Shown: positions 45,840 through 57,744 of the stretch, piece after piece | Position numbering within the stretch: position 1 is the first letter of the stretch | Layout: each line of letters opens with the position of its first letter | Assembly: GCA_032622095.1 (NCBI GenBank) | Contig: CP136065.1 | Coordinates: forward strand, 206,936,151 to 207,000,150 | DNA length: 64,000 bases | From: Siphonodentalium dalli | Lineage: Eukaryota > Mollusca > Scaphopoda > Gadilida > Siphonodentaliidae | Direction of reading: 5' to 3' | Notes under the pieces: generated by a model | What the model saw: only the letters and a program-made list of their open reading frames with translations | Database searches by the model: none | Told to the model about the DNA's origin: nothing | Position numbers and translations under genes: made by a program

Positions 45840-46590
45840 CGTGGCTATGGTACAATTGAAAATAGAAGTAACTTTATCGACAATAGCCGTATTTGCCCCA
45901 GGAACTCTCACGAAATTAAAGATTCAATTTGAATCCTTCTTGTTATTGTGTATCCTAATTTGATCTGGAATCACTTCCTGCAACATGTCAAGTAATTCAA
46001 CTTTATGCACAATTTCTCAGTAGGTCATTTGCATCGGTGGAAGCTACAAAAATATATGTAGCTGGAGAAAAAAACATTGCATTTACTTACAGATCATCCA
46101 TTTCCGTCGGACAGCTAGCTATCAATTAAAATTACTTTTCAAGGGTATAGCTCGCTTGAATCCACATTCAGTTAAACAAGCCAAACCTATTACTCATGAG
46201 ATTTTATTGGAATTATACAATTTGATTGATGTAAAAAAAACCAGTAGACGCTACATACTGGTGTTTGTGATAGCCTCCTTTACTTTCGCAATGAAGTCGA
46301 ATTTAGTTTCAGATTCTAAGATAGCATTTGATCCAGCTAAACAACTAACAAGAAGGGATATAAGTTTTTATAAAGATTGTTATCTTTAAATGGTCATAAA
46401 CTAATCAGTTTGGAGAAAGAAAGTTAGAAACACCATTAGTTTCAATTCCCAATTCACCACTTTGTCCTATACTTTCGTTCCTCGACATGAATCCAGCTTC
46501 AAAAGAGGAACCAGCATTCTTTCTTAAAACCACGAAGAAGCCATTAACTTGCCTCAAGTTTCAAAGTAAACTAAAATCATTGAAATGAAG
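45840..46590 (+). pseudogene. DIRS/Ngaro tyrosine recombinase
   Basis: The N-terminal core-binding part reads LPATCQVIQLYAQFLSRSFA and EATKIYVAGE. It continues as LNPHSVKQAKPITHEILLEL and VFVIASFTFAMKSNLV, where the R or K of the (R/K)-S-N-L motif is the first catalytic position, then KQLTRRDISF. Later text LVSIPNSPLCPIL fits the region between catalytic boxes. Reading frame broken. Confidence 0.7.
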
Positions 46591-46657
46591 AACAAATAGG
46601 GACCCTGAGTGCTAAGTTCGTCCTGTAGACTGTCCAAGTCTACTTTTATGTGTCAGC

Positions 46658-46722
46658 GTTTTCTAAATGGATACTAATATGTTTTCTAAATGGATACTAA
46701 TATGTTTTCTAAATGGATATGG
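46658..46722 (+). repeat. 24-bp tandem triplication
   Basis: GTTTTCTAAATGGATACTAA plus TAT repeated about 2.7 times. Confidence 0.9.
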
Positions 46723-46779
46723 CTGTTTTTCTGTGAAACCCTCTCCCAAGCCCCTCCCTATTAATCGCGACGACTGGAA

Positions 46780-46912
46780 TGGGCACATTGTCATGATGTG
46801 TAATTGACCAAAGTCTTGTATAACTGGGTGTGACAATTGGATATCACTGATATCCAATTTTCACACCAAAACAACCAACGCTTGGTCAATTACATATTAC
46901 GGCAACGTGCCC
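46780..46912. repeat. Palindrome, ~133 bp
   Basis: TGGGCACATTG...TGTAATTGACCAA pairs with TTGGTCAATTACA...CGTGCCCA, and inside GTGTGACAATTGGATATCA pairs with TGATATCCAATTTTCACAC with almost no loop. Arms about 60 bp with small bulges. Confidence 0.85.
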
Positions 46913-48419
46913 ATTGTGTCTATTCGTCAGGATAGACACCTGATATAGACAATGGGTAACGTCACGGAAATGTTCTAACAACGGGGAAACACACCATAAA
47001 ATCCCGCTAAATTACACATTTTATGTGGACCGGCTTCGGGTTACACTTTTGGCGTGCACCTAACTGGGTGGTGATCACGACTAATCGAAGACGAAGTACA
47101 GACATTAATATTTCTCAATATGTTTTAGTGAAATTGGATTAATTTATTAGCTTCTTAAATGCTGGAATAGCGTTAAGACTGTCTGATATCGGTGTATATA
47201 TGAACCGGACAAGATGTTAATCTCCGAAAATTAGCGATGGCTAAGCATTGATAGTTTACCTCGCTGCATGGCAGCAGTCTGACATCTTGGCCAACAGGCT
47301 ATACACTTAGTCTTCAAGAAATCACAGAGACACGGATCCAATTCTACCCAATATCACAGAATCAGTCACAATGCTGTGACTTTGTTAACTGTATGCAAAT
47401 TCAGCTATGCTCTAATTAATCGAACCCTTTCACGAGTTTGTAGGGCGGTTGTTACCGTTGTAACGCCATATAACCGCTATTGTGAGCGGTTGGCATGCGG
47501 CATCCATCGGTAATCTTACTGCGATACTAGTAATAGTTTTTAACTGCCATGTTGTTTTTACATTCATGACCGCCATGCACCCAGTTCAGTTTTTCGTTAG
47601 CGCCAGCATGTACCACGTTCACTATACTCAAAAACAATATTTCACTTCATGAATTGTTTGTGGATTATTCAACATTCGAAGTTGGTCAGTGGTCACTGAC
47701 CGGCATTCATCATTGCATCATCAACGCAGCGTCACGCCATGCCATAGATACACAATCTCTGGTGTGTTTATAGTATAGATGTTTACAAGGACCGATGTAA
47801 TGGATGCATCATGTTGTTATCGAAAAATGTGTGACTATATATCATTCTAACGGATCCGCCATTTCCGCTTCGCTGGGAAATAACCTCTTCCAGAAATTGA
47901 AATCATATTCGCGCAATGCTACAATACATGGCTCTGGTTATCAGGCAATTACATTGACTTGCTGGCGCATATACGTGACTCAAGATATGAAGTGCACATG
48001 TAAGTGACTGGACAATTTGAATTATTTCACGCTTGTGATTGGAATAGTTTTATACCAAAACAGTTATGCCAATTCAAATGTTTTACTGTTAAATATTAAA
48101 ACTCAAGTGATAATTTTGATAGCTTTGTTCCTTTATGTCTTGGAATGAGCGGCCAAATTCGAGTGATTCAGATTGGTCGAAATTAGTATTACTCGTAATT
48201 GGAAAGTTCGCCTGAGTTAATAGTTTGCTATTATATTACATGTATAATGAGAATATCAATGCGATATTATTCAAAATACACTTTGTGTGAACTGAGCGTT
48301 TGTTTATATAATGGCAAAGTACGTAAAGAGTGTACGATAAGCAAAACACTCAACACCATGGCGATTCTTTGAGAAAGTGATTCACGACGATATTAGAGGC
48401 GAGACATTTTGCGTCGAAA
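46913..48419. other. No gene recognised
   Basis: Small inverted repeats only (for example AACCGCT...AGCGGTT near 47472). No domain-bearing frame. Confidence 0.4.
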
Positions 48420-51400
48420 TGAAAGAAAGAACGAAAGATGAAAGAAAATGAACTACAAATATCAAAACTATTGCTCGAAATTGAAATAGATAACAATGAC
48501 TTAGATACAAAAAATAAAGACAAATTACTGGATAAAATACAAAAAGTTGACACTGACCTTTACGAAATAAGAAAAGAAGACACGAAGGGGGCTATGGTAA
48601 GATCAAGGACCAAATGGATTGAACAGGGTGAAAAACCAACAAAATATTTCCTCACTCTAGAAAAACGCAATTCTACATCGAAAACTCTATGCAATCCTAC
48701 CGACACCACCGGTAAAACATTGACAATCAATCAGACATAATTCATGAAGTTAGACATTTTTACGAAAATTTATATGCATCGAAAATCACAAATAATCTTG
48801 ATATTCATACTATTATTGAAAAATACCATACAATATTGTCCAACGACACTGTCAACAGTATAGAAGGACCAATAACTCTAACCTAACTAACGTGTGCGTT
48901 GAAGCGATCGCAAATGATAAAAGCAGCGGACTGGATGATGGATACCCATATGAGTTTTGGAATTTTATTTGGCTTGACTTAGGCCCAATTCTATGTGAAT
49001 CACTCAATGAAGCTTTTGATAAAGGGGAACTCTCAATCACCCAGAAACAAGAACTGATTACTCTGATCCCCAAAAGAGATAAAGAAAGACATCATCTGAA
49101 GAACTGGCGACCAATTTCACTCTTGAATATATCATCCAAATTAGCTTCTTCGTGCATAGCTGAACGATTAAAACGTGTTCTCCCATATATAATAAATGAT
49201 GATCAAACGGGATTCTTAAGATATCACTACATCGGGGATAACACTAGACGTATCTATGACCTTATTCCAGAGAAGAAATTGGCCGGTAAACCTGGGTTAC
49301 TGCTCCTCCTATACTTCTAAAAGGCTTTTTTTTTATTTTGGAGATGCCACGAAGAGGTGGATTTCTATATTGTTTACGAATATCAACTCATCTATTTTAA
49401 TAAATGAGCATATATCTCAAATTTCAAATTATATCGTAGCTGTCGACATGGTGACCCAGTCTCGCCGTATATTTTGTTGATAAACGCGGAAATATTAGCT
49501 ATTATGATAATGTCCAACGACCGCATTAAAGTTGTCAACCTCGGCAATTTAGAATACAAAATTACACAGTATGCAGACGAAACGACTCTCATCTTAGACA
49601 TATATTGGACTAAAATTTGATAGTACTTTCAATCTCCTTGAAATACACTTTGATACCAACCTTTACAACTGAATATCAATTATGATAGAAAACTTGCTGA
49701 AGTCAAACGTTTGATAGAAACATGGAATCACCGTTTACTTACACCCATTGGTCGAATAAGGGTGATAAAATAACTAATACTCCCAAAATTAACGCACCTT
49801 TTTGTTGCTCTCCCAAATCCTGGTAATCTTTGTATAAAAAATCTAGACATAACGCTCTTTAATTTTCTCTTGAACTCGAAGCATGATCGAGTTAAACGCA
49901 AAGTTATTTGTCAGGATTATAAGAATGGCGGATTAAAAATGGCTGATGATGCTGTCCATGACAGTAACTTGGTTGAGGCGCCTCGTAACCAAAAGTGCCA
50001 AATGGATCCCCTTAATAGATATACATTTACGCGATTGCCCTATGTTCCTTACTTATGACGACTATTCTTACAAACAAAAACAGGCAAATAAATTAACCAA
50101 TCCTTTTTGGCATGATGTCCTGATGGCAATCACAAAATTTCTAGAGAAAGATAGAAACAATCGCCAAATATCAGCATGTATGGAATAACCCAAACATAAA
50201 GCAGCATGGAAAAGTCTAAATTTCACCTCCTGGCGAGAAAAACGGATAATATTTTTAAATGATATGCTGGACAATAATGGTCGCTTTCTGATATGAGACG
50301 ATTTATAAGCTTTATATCGCAAAACTTCATCACTCTTAATAACATTCAACATCAGATAACATTACTCACAAAAAAACTTGACCAGCCTCTAACTCGAACT
50401 CTTACCCCCCTTTTACCAAATAATTTCATTAAACTGCTTAAAAACTGTCGAGGAGAACAATACTTTTATAAAAATTGTAATCGATATTCCAACTTCTACA
50501 GTAGCACACAGAATATGGCAAGCGTTATTTCCTGACAACATAATTCTATGGTGTACACTAGATAAACTACCCTCTCTCACGAACTCACGATGCTTGACAC
50601 AAAGCTGCAATGGCAACAATTCCGAATAAACTCACGAATATTATCAACTAACAAGTTTCTTAAAATGTCCAATTACGACAAGATGATAAATGCGATAGAT
50701 GTAAAAGCGAGACAGAAGACATCTCCCACATATTTTGGAACTATGTTCACGTTCAGGAATTCACAAAGGAACTCAGCGATTGGGGTACAATTAACAGCAT
50801 TGATCTCTGTCCAACATATGACAATGATTCTCGGCTCATCAACCAATCCGAACTTTACAACGAACATGCTATGGCTTCTAATTAAAGGGGTACTGTGCGC
50901 CATTTTCATTAAATTTCCGGTGATAAAAAACAACGATGTAATATCGATAATATATAGAAACATAAGTAATTTGAGTCGAAGATGTATTGTGTAAACGCTC
51001 AGGTTAATAGGCTATCTTAAAATTTAATAATTTAAAAGTTAATAATTTGATATAAATTGAATTTATGACTGGGGCCATAAAATGGCGTCAACTAAATTAC
51101 GAATTTCCGTGTACACGACGTAATCAAATAAAGTAATTGAGGGATACTGGATTGTTAAACCGATCGCGCACACGATCGTTTAAATATAATGATGATGCGG
51201 GGAGAAAACTCAAGCCACTAACTGACTAGTGACGATACAATAACTCAAATGAGAATATGGGACTAGTATGCATATAATATAACTTTTATTTGGTTAAAAA
51301 CTGTACAAAAATTACTCGACAACGACAATTTGTATTTTTGCATTCCGGTAAATTTGCCATCCGTAACACTACTTCGTACTCAACAGATTTTCAAATAATG

Positions 51401-51655
51401 GAAAAATTGTTACCTTATTCTCCGACTCGGAGACTATAGAAACCAACAACAACATTTTGGGTACAGTATCCCTTTAAGCAATACATTTATAAGACTAAAT
51501 TAGAGCCAACAAAGTTATCGATAAATGTTTTCCTAAAAGAATTGAATTATAGATACCAATGTGAGAAGTATACCGCACGATGCCAATCGAAACAACAAGA
51601 ATTTTCGAAAAACTGGTTCCTTTTAGAAAAGGCTATACATATAGGCACTAGTTAA
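48420..51655 (+). pseudogene. Tx1/L1-like LINE ORF2, decayed and interrupted
   Basis: In order: RSRTKWIEQGEKPTKYFLTL (48600), KSSGLDDGYPYEFW, ITLIPKRDKERHHLKNWRPI with SLLNISSKL (49050-49140), IINDDQTGFL, a frameshifted CRHGDPVSPYILLINAEI (49445), QYADETTLILD (YADD changed to YADE, 49565), VKRKVICQDYKNGGLKM (49885), then a Cys/His part DKCDRCKSETEDISHIFWN (50690). After the MITE it resumes as QYIYKTKLEPTKLSINVFL and ends EKYTARC...WFLLEKAIHI with a stop near 51653. The spacing and the GLKM, SHIFW and C-terminal blocks are those of Tx1/L1-group ORF2. The mutated catalytic box and several frameshifts make it dead. Confidence 0.85.
50886..51473. mobile_element. 588-bp MITE with TTAA target duplication inside the LINE
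   Basis: TTAA at 50882-50885 and 51474-51477 flank termini AGGGGTACTGT and (reverse-complemented) AGGGATACTGT. Deleting the insert with one TTAA rejoins the LINE reading frame exactly (MLWLLI-KQYIYK), which confirms both ends. A TTAA target suggests piggyBac-type mobilisation, but the termini are not the usual CCC; the superfamily is left open. Confidence 0.85.
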
Positions 51656-52053
51656 CATCAATAAACTTGAGTGTCCTGGAAATGATCTCTTCACCAGTTC
51701 GAAAACTCACTTAATTACTATATCCAAGAAGTACTATTACCGCCCCCACAATACGGTATATAGTTAGATGTCATACCGATGCGCTATACACAGGAACAAA
51801 GTTCAAAGATTTAAAATCTGAATTACTATATATTTAAACATTAACATATATTCGATTTATCCCTATTCACATGTAAGTCATTGGGAGTGCATATGATGTA
51901 CGAAAGACGTGTAAATGAAGTGAGCGAGACATGCGCGAATTGGAAGAATGTCACTTGATCTATTTTAGCATGTAACCCTGTCTGTATTTACATTCATTCA
52001 TTGATGTCTGTTTATTCCAATAAAAAATATATATATATCTGCATATTTCTTAC
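51656..52053. other. No gene; P450 gene A intron 2 edge
   Basis: AT-rich, no domain. The P450 donor follows at 52053. Confidence 0.4.
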
Positions 52054-52367
52054 CTCTGGAAGCATTAATGTAAACTGGTTTTCTAGAATCAGAACAGCGC
52101 TCCGTTGCATAGCTTTGAATTTTTCGTCATGAAGTTCGAATCGTTTACCCAATGTAAGTGAGGCGATTATGTTGGCGATCGCAGTTTGCATCTTTTCCGT
52201 AATGTCGAATGGTTCGGTCACAGCGGCGTCAATATCTGCTATTAGCGCTATATTCTCTTCGTGAATTTTCATCTCCATGAGGTTTTTCCCCATTCCAAAA
52301 TCTTTGAGAGTCCTTAGGACGAAACTGCGATAATATGGCCAATCCTTCCCGTCAGACGAGAAGACAC
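52054..52367 (-). CDS. Cytochrome P450 gene A, exon 2
   Basis: A 314-nt exon, same length and phases (1 in, 0 out) as the gene B exon at 12273. The acceptor is ATAACAG (AG 52369-52368) and the donor CCAGAG|GTAAGA (GT 52053-52052). It reads VFSSDGKDWPYYRSF then VLRTLKDFGMGKNLM, with the helix-C Trp and Arg kept (WxxxR), and SLTLGKRFELH near the end. The frame is open throughout. It continues in phase with exon 3 at 30966 (LMLPE-AVKKIPGD), leaving an intron of ~21 kb full of mobile elements. Exon 1 was not found between here and the right edge. As downstream exons carry stops, the exon itself is intact but the gene is not. Confidence 0.85.
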
Positions 52368-52899
52368 CTGTTATAAATATATTTCCAACGTAAGGACTCT
52401 GTTAGTGATAAGGGTGCGTTCACATTCTGACAAATTGCCCTAGCAACTGTTAAGCCATCCGCTGTAGTTGCTACAATCTACTAACACAATCTACAGTACC
52501 GACAGTTTGATACATGCGCAGTAACTATGTAATACACGACGTTTTATACAGCTTAGATTAACCAGAAATTGTCCTTAAAATATATGTAAAAAATCTACTG
52601 TGCAATCACTCGTTGAATTTCATAGTTCTAATAATCGACAAAGCAATTGAATAAATACATTCATTCATTCCTAGATTTATCATCCAAAAGTTAGTGTGCA
52701 ATAGATAGCCGTCCGATCCATCTTGTAAGCGTAGTTCATTAATGTGGCGACAGACGCGGAGTACCAATGTATCATCAAGTCTATATAAATCACTAAGCAG
52801 CTACTGTTTCCAAAGTGAGTTGATGATGACATCCACGTGGATATCATTGGAGTAAAGTCAATAAATATTATTATCTTCAAGTCATCTGGTAAGTTCCAG

Positions 52900-52900
<1 letters not shown>
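52368..52900. other. P450 gene A intron 1 part
   Basis: No gene recognised. About 30 bp next to the exon are conserved with the gene B intron (TATAAATATATT...CGTAAGGAC). Confidence 0.4.

Positions 52901-52904
<4 letters not shown>

Positions 52905-52963
<59 letters not shown>
52905..52963. repeat. (TA)n microsatellite
   Basis: About 30 uninterrupted TA dinucleotides, directly next to the Helitron-like 3' end. Confidence 0.95.
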
Positions 52964-52964
<1 letters not shown>

Positions 52965-52965
<1 letters not shown>

Positions 52966-55713
52966 TAGCAGGGTTACCCGGCGTTGCCCAGGTTAATGTA
53001 TGCTGTGGATATTTGTTGAGAATAGAGAATGCTCTTGCTTAAAGTGTTATACGTTTTCTCATAAATTGTATATTCATGATTATTACAGTCATGGAATATA
53101 AGTAGTGGCTCAGCGTGTCAATTGTCATTCTGTTTATCGCGATTAATCCGTTCCACCAATAATGAAGTACTTATTTGTTTACAACTGCGTATACATTAGA
53201 CGTTATAATATGATACATGACCATCATAAACACATTAGTTCGATAAAAGATGATAATTGGGTTTTACATATTGAGATGTATCAATCAATCTAGTGGGTTG
53301 GACTAAGATATCGAGGACACCTGGCTATCATATCTCCACGAAGATACAGATGTTTCAAAGAAATTTCCAGGTGCTCCTCTGTTCATGGTGCTATATATTG
53401 GCTAAATATTCTTAGTTTAAACGAAATGTTGCTGCGCAAATATATCAGCTACATGTGCCAGGCACAGCGATATTTTGAGTTGTTTATGTGTCAGTCGATG
53501 AGTCTGTTCTAAAACCCTTGTCAGATGTCAGTATTGGTAGGATCCTGAAAAGTCTTGTGCTACTAACTGCATTTTCTTGTATATCAGAAGAAACTATATT
53601 TGACTGCACACTGTGACCACTATTTTTGAACAGGCCTTCCATATCTCTTGACAAATTGTAACTTTTTGTGGAAACTGTATTGAATGGAACAGACTAAATT
53701 TTGTTATTATATATATGCAATCCTCTGACGGTTCGAGGTCTCTCAGTTTGCACGAATATATGTATCTCTTCAATAGAATGATAAATATATGTTTAATGCT
53801 TCTTCTAGTTATCTTTTTTTGCTAGCTCATTGTGTGAATGCCTTGATTGCCATTCCCATATAAATATGACTGTTAAGAAGATATAATTGTTCAAGTGACT
53901 TATGTGGGTCACCATATGTCGGGATTGTGAAATGTGAACGCCCAACTACTTAAAATGATATGGAGATGGCCTGGTGACTGTATATAACTTATATGTGGAT
54001 ATCGGCGAATATCAATCTTATCAATGATAGTGCATATCCGCTCGCCATCCGTGACGCAAACGACACCAAATGTTATTTAATTCATGGTATATCATTAGAG
54101 AAAAACGTGTATGAATTTGGTGGAATTTGGTTTATTAAATCAATTGTTGATGCAACGCTGACTCGAACAACGCCATGTTGCGAAGGTGATTATGTATTCG
54201 TTTGGCGGAAATCAGCGACAAAACTATTTCACCATATAGTTTTAATTTCCCCTCCTCCCAACAACAGCGTCGTTTTAGAAAATTTTAACCCTCACCATTA
54301 TCTTCCTTGTAAAAAGTTACCCCTCTTAGAACGCCTTGGTGCCACCTCGATTGTACCGCGTGAAGTTATATATAGAACGCACACAGACAGACAAAAAGAC
54401 AGACAGACAGCACGATTTTATTTCTTGTATCATTTGAGAAGAACGTGTCTGAATTTGATGGTACTAAAATATTTTGTATCAGTTTTGGTGACCCTCCTGT
54501 CCCTATTTCGGACTCAAGCTGCACACATTAAGACTCAATAGAGATTAGAGATGCATATATATGAAATTGGTGAAAATTAGCGAGTATACAAGTTCGTGTC
54601 AAATTTAAGATACCCATATCTCTCACCCATAGGGCACCGATTTGGTGTATCTAAACCACACGATAAGATTCCTCGTAAAATCAAGGAGAAGAATATGTAT
54701 CAATCTGGTGGAAATCGGCACTAAACATATAGATATAATTTGTTGTGTCCCTCTCATCTCTATACACTTGTGACATCCTTAAACCACACGATTACACTCC
54801 TGATATCATGGAGATGATTGTTTATAAGTTTGGTGATAATCGGCGACTAAACAATTTGTTTTATCAAATTTGGTGCCAATCCCTCCCCTCTCCATCTCTC
54901 ACAAAACATCACCACTAAGGCGTCTTTAAATCACGATTAGATTCCTCGTATCATGGATAAGAACGTGTATCAATTTGGTGGAAATCGGCGCTAAAATAAT
55001 TGTGCATCAATTTTGGTGCCCCTGTCCCTTTCACTGCAACCCTGACACGAATGAGGCCATATTTGACAGATAAAAGCCACACCATTAGACTCCTCATAAC
55101 ATGGGGATGATTTTGTATAAGTGTGGTGGCAATCGGCGACTTATTATCAAATTTAGTGCCCACCCCTCCCAATCTCTCATCCAAAAACAACAATTTGGCG
55201 TTGTTAAATCGCACAATTAGATTCCTTGTATCACGAAGAAGAATATATATCAATTTGGTGGAAATCGGCGCTAAAATTAGTTTTATCAATTTTGGTGCCC
55301 CTCTCCCCTTCCGTTCATCCTTGACTCAAACGACGCCACTTTTGACATATTTAAACCACACCGTTGGATTCTTCATATAATGGAGATGATTATATGTAAG
55401 TTTCGTGGCAATCGGCGACAGAAAACAAAATCTGCCCCCCCCCCCCTTCCGGGCACCCCTGACGCGAACGGCGCGACTTTTGCCATACTTAAACCACCCC
55501 ATTAGATTCCTCATATTATGGGGATGATTATATATAAGTTTGGTGGAAATCGGCGACAAATTTTTTTTCTGCCCCTCCCCTTTTTCTGCCCCTGACAACA
55601 ACGGCGTCACTTTAGAAAATTCTAACCCCGACCATTATCTTTCTCGTAAAAAGCTACTCCTAGTAGACCCCTTTGGCATCATCTAGATGGTCCCCTGTGA
55701 ATTTCTATAGAAC

Positions 55714-55744
<31 letters not shown>

Positions 55745-55764
55745 TTCGCAAATATAGATATAGA
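52965..55764 (-). mobile_element. Non-autonomous Helitron-like element with internal array
   Basis: On the minus strand the 5' end looks like A|TCTATATCTATATTTGCG (from 55764), followed by GAATGTCTGTCTGTCTG, the known start of a widespread animal Helitron group. The 3' end (52965-52993) has a hairpin ACCTGG-GCAACG-CCGGGT, seven nucleotides and CTAG, then T, exactly the Helitron pattern of hairpin plus CTAG inserted at AT. The interior holds a ~150-bp array (53990-55690) and a ~1-kb body shared in inverted orientation with 41.2-42.3 kb. No Rep/helicase is encoded. Confidence 0.8.
53990..55690 (-). repeat. ~150-bp array inside the Helitron-like element
   Basis: Repeated blocks TTGGTGGAAATCGGCG, TCAATTTTGGTGCCCCT, and GACTCGAACGACGCCA-like text recur about every 130-160 bp with considerable divergence. 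Two (CAGA)n tracts lie at about 54380-54412 and 55708-55744. Frames such as 53993-54541 are repeat artefacts. Confidence 0.85.
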
Positions 55765-55789
55765 TATATACACACACCCTAAATCTAGT

Positions 55790-56084
55790 TGGATAAAAAG
55801 TTATCCAACAGTCAATCAACCGTTGTATGCCCACAGCACCTATCTACGTTGTGTGAAAAGTTGCATGACAATTTTGTTGGATACACTTTTACACAACGTT
55901 GCATATATATTTACTACCAACGGTTGTATGTTAATTATACAACGTGTTGCATGAAATTTCACACAACACTCAATCAACATTAATTGTCCACAGCACCTAT
56001 CTACGTTTATTGAACTATTGGGTGCTGGGTAGATTTGGATGACATTTGTTGATTGGAAAGTTTACCCAACGTTGATTGGAAATT
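55790..56084. repeat. Short dispersed words, AACGTTG-rich
   Basis: CCACAGCACCTATCTACGTT occurs at about 55830 and 55988, and CAATCAAC/GTTGATTG words recur in both orientations, suggesting small duplications or a degraded foldback. Confidence 0.4.
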
Positions 56085-56380
56085 AAAATGGGGCAACACG
56101 TCGTGGATAGCTTTGCCGGTATAGTATACCTTTGTTATAATTATTCTTTGTACGATACACTGATTATGTAGGCTTTATGTGTTGGGTGTATGAATGTACT
56201 ACTTTAGTCAAATTAGTGCCGTCAGCATTTGTGTAAATTTGTAAACTTCAAAATTTGGCAAATATAAATGAATATACTCTCAATACATAAAGCCTACATA
56301 ATCAGTGTATCGTACAAACAATAATTATAACAAAGGTATACTATACCTCCAAAGCTATCCACGACGTCTTGTCCCATTTT
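56085..56380. mobile_element. ~296-bp MITE with ~98-bp inverted repeats
   Basis: AAAATGGGGCAACACGTCGT through GATTATGTAGGCTTTATGTG pairs almost perfectly with the right arm ending GACGTCTTGTCCCATTTT. About 100 bp of AT-rich DNA separates the arms. The target duplication is not obvious. Confidence 0.85.
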
Positions 56381-56439
56381 CCGATCGCTCAGGTGTGTTC
56401 TCATACAGTCGTCCATCTTGTTTTGAAATATTTGGAGCC

Positions 56440-56580
56440 AAAAACTCGCATGCTCGCCCGCACCGGAAACGCGTTGCTATTGGATGACCCGGTCACGTGG
56501 CGGTTTTATCCAATGTGGTATGAAAGCAATACCACAGAAGACAGTTCACGCAATCAGTTGTGTACATCGTACACAATGTA
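56440..56580 (+). promoter_or_regulatory. Promoter-like segment with first-exon donor
   Basis: GC-richer than its surroundings, with an inverted CCAAT box (CTATTGG, 56475), an E-box CACGTG (56495), a CCAAT box (ATCCAATG, 56509) and a donor-like CAATGTAAGT at about 56575. This could be a promoter and noncoding first exon on the plus strand, but no downstream coding exon was found. Speculative. Confidence 0.25.
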
Positions 56581-57744
56581 AGTACCAAGAATTTTACGTA
56601 TAGGATACAATGCTTCCAATAGTTAAACTACGATAATAGTAATTTTATGTTTAAGTGAATCAAAGTCCATAGAATACCATACTAATGGGTTACTAGTATG
56701 TATATTGCACACACACATCTAAGTGAATTAAGTGTACATGCATGTATGTAACTCACGTATCGACTAATTAAGTAGTTACAAAACATTACTATTAATATAA
56801 ACCAGGAGAACGTGTATTAATTAATATATCCTTTTTAGGTTGGGAAATATGTATATTAAAAGTAGCAAATGCTCCTGAAAAGTATACACATTTCATTGAG
56901 TATTGGCTACTTTTTACTACATCAAGTGGACTATATTTTTACGAACAGACTCAGCTTTTGGATTGTTTCTAGTGAATATAGTTGAGATAGCTTTATAGAT
57001 GCTTGGTCCTTCATAGTAGTATGAGTCAGCATATTTCGTTCTGCGATGTCTCAAACCAGAGCACCAAAGACTATCATGTGTGTCTGAATAACACAATGTC
57101 AAGCCGGTTCTATATGTAGTTAACTGCGCTACCCAATTTCACCGTCACAGAAATATTCTCCAACATAAATCTACTTTTGAGATTAATACAACTGTAGTAA
57201 AATCCTTATTTGATGTGTGACGTGGCGGTAGTTATATATGTTAGTAGGAAATACGAACTGGACTAATATATTTTCATTTGTTTGCAAAAACAATTGTATT
57301 CGGTTTTCTGTCCGGTCATTTGCCTAGTATGAAGTCACGTATATTAGCCGGATTTTGAATGGGTAACTTTCTCGAAGTTTGAGCAGTTAACAAGTTTGAC
57401 ATAATACTTGATTTGCAATAACTAGGCGAGACAGACTTGGTGAAGTTTTGATAAAGTGTGAATGTTAACTGGCTTTGCTTGAAGCTATCGATTGGTCGAG
57501 ACATCGCTATCTTCTCTGCGATCACTCTCTCTGCATGGGTGATTTCATCATAACGAACCAAAGCCGGACGATTCGAGTCGTATGTAGACTATATCTGATT
57601 TTGTGACTCACCAATTATTATCTAATACGACGTTTGAATTTTAGCGACCACTTGTGTCGCACAGTAGATCGATGGGCTTAGAGCGTTAATGTCGTAATCG
57701 GAAATAAACGTGTGTGTCTTTCAAATGCCGGCGTTCCAAAATGA
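56581..57744. other. No gene recognised
   Basis: An 81-residue minus frame at 57316-57561 has no known domain. The rest is AT-rich. Confidence 0.4.

Larger units (their letters stand above)
42736..46590 (+). mobile_element. DIRS-order (Ngaro-like) retrotransposon relic
   Basis: Gag, reverse transcriptase, RNase H and tyrosine recombinase segments follow in the order typical of DIRS/Ngaro elements, all on the plus strand and all broken by stops and frameshifts. These elements integrate with a tyrosine recombinase instead of a DDE integrase and carry split or inverted terminal repeats rather than LTRs; the termini are not identified here. A 24-bp triplication lies just past the end. Confidence 0.85.

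Noticed and set aside
53993-55610. Frames of 85-182 residues in the 54-55.6 kb region
   Set aside because: They fall in a degenerate ~150-bp array within a Helitron-like element and resemble each other only through the DNA repeat.
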